Part shown: positions 61,735-64,000 of the stretch, piece after piece
Numbering within the stretch: position 1 is the first letter of the stretch
Layout: each line of letters starts with the position of its first letter
Origin: CAVQBP01 sp963782475
Lineage (GTDB): Bacteria > Bacteroidota > Ignavibacteria > Ignavibacteriales > Ignavibacteriaceae
DNA: 64,000 nucleotides
Direction of reading: 5' to 3'
Assembly (NCBI GenBank): GCA_963782475.1
Contig: CAWAJW010000004.1
Location: 124,001 to 188,000 of the forward strand
Notes under the pieces: model-generated
The model's database searches: none
What the model saw: the letters and a program-made list of their open reading frames with translations, nothing else
What the model was told of the DNA's origin: nothing
Made by a program: the position numbers and the translations under genes

Positions 61735-63446
61735 GCTACATTGACTGGATTGTAATGTGCGGCTTTCTCGCTTTTGTTGCAATATATGGTATATGGAAAA
61801 CAAAGGGGACAAAAGATATGGATGGTTATATACGTGCCGGCCGGACAACTCCATGGTACATAGTAACTCTCTCCATAATGGCTACACAGGCAAGCGCTAT
61901 TACTTTTTTATCCACACCGGGACAGGCTTATGTTGACGGGATGCGTTTCGTTCAATTTTATCTCGGACTTCCTATTGCAATGATTCTCCTTTCAATTACT
62001 GCTGTTCCTCTATACCACAAATTAAATATTTATACTGCTTATGAGTACCTGGAAAAAAGGTTCGATCTTAAAAACCGGATACTTGGAAGCATTTTGTTTT
62101 TAATACAAAGGGGATTGGGTGCAGGTTTTACAATTCTTGCTCCGGCTTTAATTATTTCGATTATTCTCGGGTGGAATATTGATTTTACTGTTATAATAAC
62201 AGGGGGACTTGTAATTCTTTATACTGCAATCGGAGGTTCAAATGCAGTTAATAAAACTCACATACAACAGATGATAATTATAATGTTCGGCATGCTTACA
62301 GTTTTTTTTATGATATTCAAGCTTTTACCGCCAGGTATTTCAGTTATGGATGCCGCACATATTGCAGGCAAAATGGGAAGATTGAATGCAATTGATTTTT
62401 CATTTAATTTAAATGACCAGTATACCTTTTGGTCAGGCATAATAGGGGGAACATTCTTAATGCTTTCATATTTTGGAACCGATCAATCACAGGTTCAGAG
62501 GTATTTAGCAGGAAGCTCGGTTGCACAGAGCAGGATTGGATTGCTTGCCAATGGCGTTGTAAAAATTCCTATGCAATTTTTTATCCTTTTTACGGGTGCA
62601 ATGGTCTTTGTTTTTTATCAGTTTGTTACTCCTCCCCTCTTCTTCAATTCAGTTGAAACGGCAAAAGTAAAGAGCAGCCGATATGCTGCAGAATATAGAC
62701 AGCTCGAATCTGATTATCATAAAATTACACTGGAAAAAAAAGAAAACATAAGCGGACTGTTATCCGCAATTAATTCCAATGAAAAAAATTATATTGAAGA
62801 AAATGTCGACAGACTAAATGATACTCATAAAGAAGGAATTGAAATAAGGAATAAAGCAATCGGATTAATAAAAAAAGCGGATCCCGGAGCAGATGTAAAC
62901 GACACCAATTATATTTTTCTAAGTTTTGTAATACATTACCTCCCTGTCGGCTTGATAGGTTTAATACTTGCTGCAATTTTTTCAGCTTCAATGTCCTCTA
63001 CTTCAGCTGAATTAAATGCTCTTGCTTCAACAACAGTTATTGATATTTACAAAAGACTTTTCAAAAAAGACGGAGACGATAAACATTATTTAATTATATC
63101 AAAAACAGCAACCGTATTCTGGGGAATATATGCTATTTCATTTGCCTTATTTGCAAACAGGTTAGGTTCTTTAATAGTAGCAGTCAATATTTTAGGCTCT
63201 CTTTTTTACGGCACAATACTGGGAATTTTTTTGATAGCTTTTTACCTGAAAAAGATTCGCGGGACTGCTACTTTTATCGGTGCATTAATTGCCGAAACAG
63301 GAGTAATATCTCTCTATATTTTTACTAAAATCCCTTTCCTCTGGTTCAATTTGATAGGCTGTTTAACAGTAATTTTACTCTCATTAATTTTTAATCCATT
63401 CTTTAAAAGGGGTCTTGAACCTAAAGATCATCCGCATCTAAAATGA
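61731..63446 (+). CDS. Sodium:solute symporter (SSS family)
   Basis: 571 residues, about thirteen membrane helices. SSS-specific segments: TLSIMATQASAITFLSTPGQAY, GLPIAMILLSI, the YTAYEYLEKRFD block, SYFGTDQSQVQRYLAG and LAAIFSASMSSTSAELNALASTTVIDIYKR (the Na2-site Ser pairs). A soluble charged insert of about 90 residues (VKSSRYAAEYRQLESDYHK… GIEIRNKAIGLIKKADPG) interrupts the helices. The GTG start overlaps the preceding stop. Substrate unknown; the deacetylase context points to a sugar or amino sugar. Confidence 0.92.
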   Translation: MSYIDWIVMCGFLAFVAIYGIWKTKGTKDMDGYIRAGRTTPWYIVTLSIMATQASAITFLSTPGQAYVDGMRFVQFYLGLPIAMILLSITAVPLYHKLNIYTAYEYLEKRFDLKNRILGSILFLIQRGLGAGFTILAPALIISIILGWNIDFTVIITGGLVILYTAIGGSNAVNKTHIQQMIIIMFGMLTVFFMIFKLLPPGISVMDAAHIAGKMGRLNAIDFSFNLNDQYTFWSGIIGGTFLMLSYFGTDQSQVQRYLAGSSVAQSRIGLLANGVVKIPMQFFILFTGAMVFVFYQFVTPPLFFNSVETAKVKSSRYAAEYRQLESDYHKITLEKKENISGLLSAINSNEKNYIEENVDRLNDTHKEGIEIRNKAIGLIKKADPGADVNDTNYIFLSFVIHYLPVGLIGLILAAIFSASMSSTSAELNALASTTVIDIYKRLFKKDGDDKHYLIISKTATVFWGIYAISFALFANRLGSLIVAVNILGSLFYGTILGIFLIAFYLKKIRGTATFIGALIAETGVISLYIFTKIPFLWFNLIGCLTVILLSLIFNPFFKRGLEPKDHPHLK

Positions 63447-63509
63447 TATATTTAAGTATATTTGATATTATCTTTTCTATTTTTCGAAATAATTTTCAGA
63501 GGATACTAA

Positions 63510-64000
63510 ATGCTCTTCCCTATAGGAGATGATAACAGGGATAGGAAAATTTTCCCATTAATAAATTACCTTTTGATTTTAATAAATGTACTGGTATTTG
63601 TCTTTCTGCAGGATTTCGGAACAAATGAAAAGTTTACTTATTCATATTCGACAGTCCCTGAAGAAATTGTAACCGGGAAAGACGTAGTTACCCATTCCAG
63701 GGCTTACGAAGATATTGCAACAGGTGAAACTTATACTATTCCCGGTCTGGAAAAAACACCGAGCCCGGTTTATATTACAATTATAACTTCAATGTTCATG
63801 CATGGAGGGTTTGCACATATTTTAGGCAACATGGTTTTTTTATTAATCTTCGGCGATAATATTGAAAACAAAACCGGGCATATCAGGTATCTTATATTCT
63901 ACCTTGTCTGCGGTATAATTGCCTCACTTGCCCATGTTTATTCCACACTAGCATTCGGCGGGAATATGATGATCCCGACTTTGGGTGCATCAGGAGCTAT
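63510..64000 (+). CDS. Rhomboid-family intramembrane serine protease, 5' part
   Basis: Cut by the right edge after 163 codons. MLFPIGDDNRDRKIFPLINYLLILINVLVFVFL (TM1), a polar loop with a PGLEKTPSPVYTIITSMFMHGGFAHILGNMVFLLIFGDNIE-like segment that carries the rhomboid HGGFAHxLGNM motif, then TM helices ending at TLGASGA, whose GxSG supplies the catalytic Ser. The catalytic His would lie beyond the window. GAGGATACTAA precedes the ATG. Confidence 0.9.
   Translation, partial: MLFPIGDDNRDRKIFPLINYLLILINVLVFVFLQDFGTNEKFTYSYSTVPEEIVTGKDVVTHSRAYEDIATGETYTIPGLEKTPSPVYITIITSMFMHGGFAHILGNMVFLLIFGDNIENKTGHIRYLIFYLVCGIIASLAHVYSTLAFGGNMMIPTLGASGA

Noticed and set aside
1..64000. tRNA, rRNA, CRISPR array, complete prophage or plasmid functions
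   Set aside because: None of the expected conserved stems, repeats, integrase, terminase or replication genes was recognised on either strand by reading; a covariance-model scan would be the decisive test.

Overview
The window is AT-rich (visibly well below half G+C). It looks like a chromosomal segment from the Ignavibacteria/Chlorobi/Bacteroidota side of the tree. The evidence is a DUF5916-type outer-membrane barrel protein, an orphan type IX secretion sorting-domain remnant, a DUF6266-like protein, and a Gram-negative envelope operon running kdsA, hypothetical, kdsD, lptC, ostA/lptA-like, lptB, folP, cdaA. No tRNA, rRNA, CRISPR array or complete insertion sequence was recognised.

Layout. 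0-7 kb: DUF5916 protein cut by the window edge, then small housekeeping and accessory genes (YbaK-type deacylase, SDR, GIY-YIG protein, ABC ATPase, PadR plus a pentapeptide-repeat protein, LysE exporter, DinB-like protein). 7.3-13.5 kb: TetR regulator, a clean 15-bp palindromic operator, and a TolC/HlyD/RND efflux operon. 13.7-17.8 kb: small single genes. 16.8-21.7 kb: a gene graveyard on the minus strand (sorting-domain tail, two NAD(P)-binding oxidoreductases, a small membrane protein, a flavin monooxygenase with its middle deleted, and an AraC regulator with an in-frame stop). 22-27 kb: a TPR-fused rifamycin ADP-ribosyltransferase, an orphan response regulator, two Crp/Fnr paralogues flanking a 48-residue membrane protein, and a STAS protein. 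27.3-41.2 kb: a chemosensory cluster read on the minus strand in the order MCP-like soluble protein, STAS, CheY, CheA, MCP, CheW, MCP, CheR, CheD, CheB, hybrid histidine kinase. 41.5-44 kb: a decayed MCP fragment and a two-gene ABC exporter. 44.3-50.2 kb: a sugar operon (GH2 exo-glucosaminidase-like enzyme, MFS sugar permease, ROK kinase, LacI regulator) with a perfect 16-bp LacI-type palindrome upstream and a hairpin terminator downstream. 50.2-58.9 kb: a SpoIIE-type phosphatase and the envelope/folate/c-di-AMP operon. 59-64 kb: PIG-L deacetylase, an overlapping 48-residue membrane protein, a sodium:solute symporter, and the start of a rhomboid protease.

Two kinds of gene damage are mixed here. 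Outside the graveyard at least twelve otherwise well-conserved genes (including folP, cheB, lacI, the tolC-like gene and the ostA-like gene) are each broken by one single-base shift, several in short homopolymer runs. In each complete case, correcting one base gives a frame of whole codons and a normal family length, so assembly or sequencing indels are the simplest explanation. In 16.8-23.3 kb the damage is heavier (multiple frame changes, stops, internal deletions) and looks like real decay.

Working together: the chemoreceptors carry unstructured tails ending in a short aromatic motif that could tether CheR/CheB. The SpoIIE phosphatase and the two STAS proteins could form a partner-switching relay. 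The sugar operon appears built to release, import and phosphorylate an amino sugar under LacI control. The envelope operon couples KDO and LPS export with folate and c-di-AMP synthesis.
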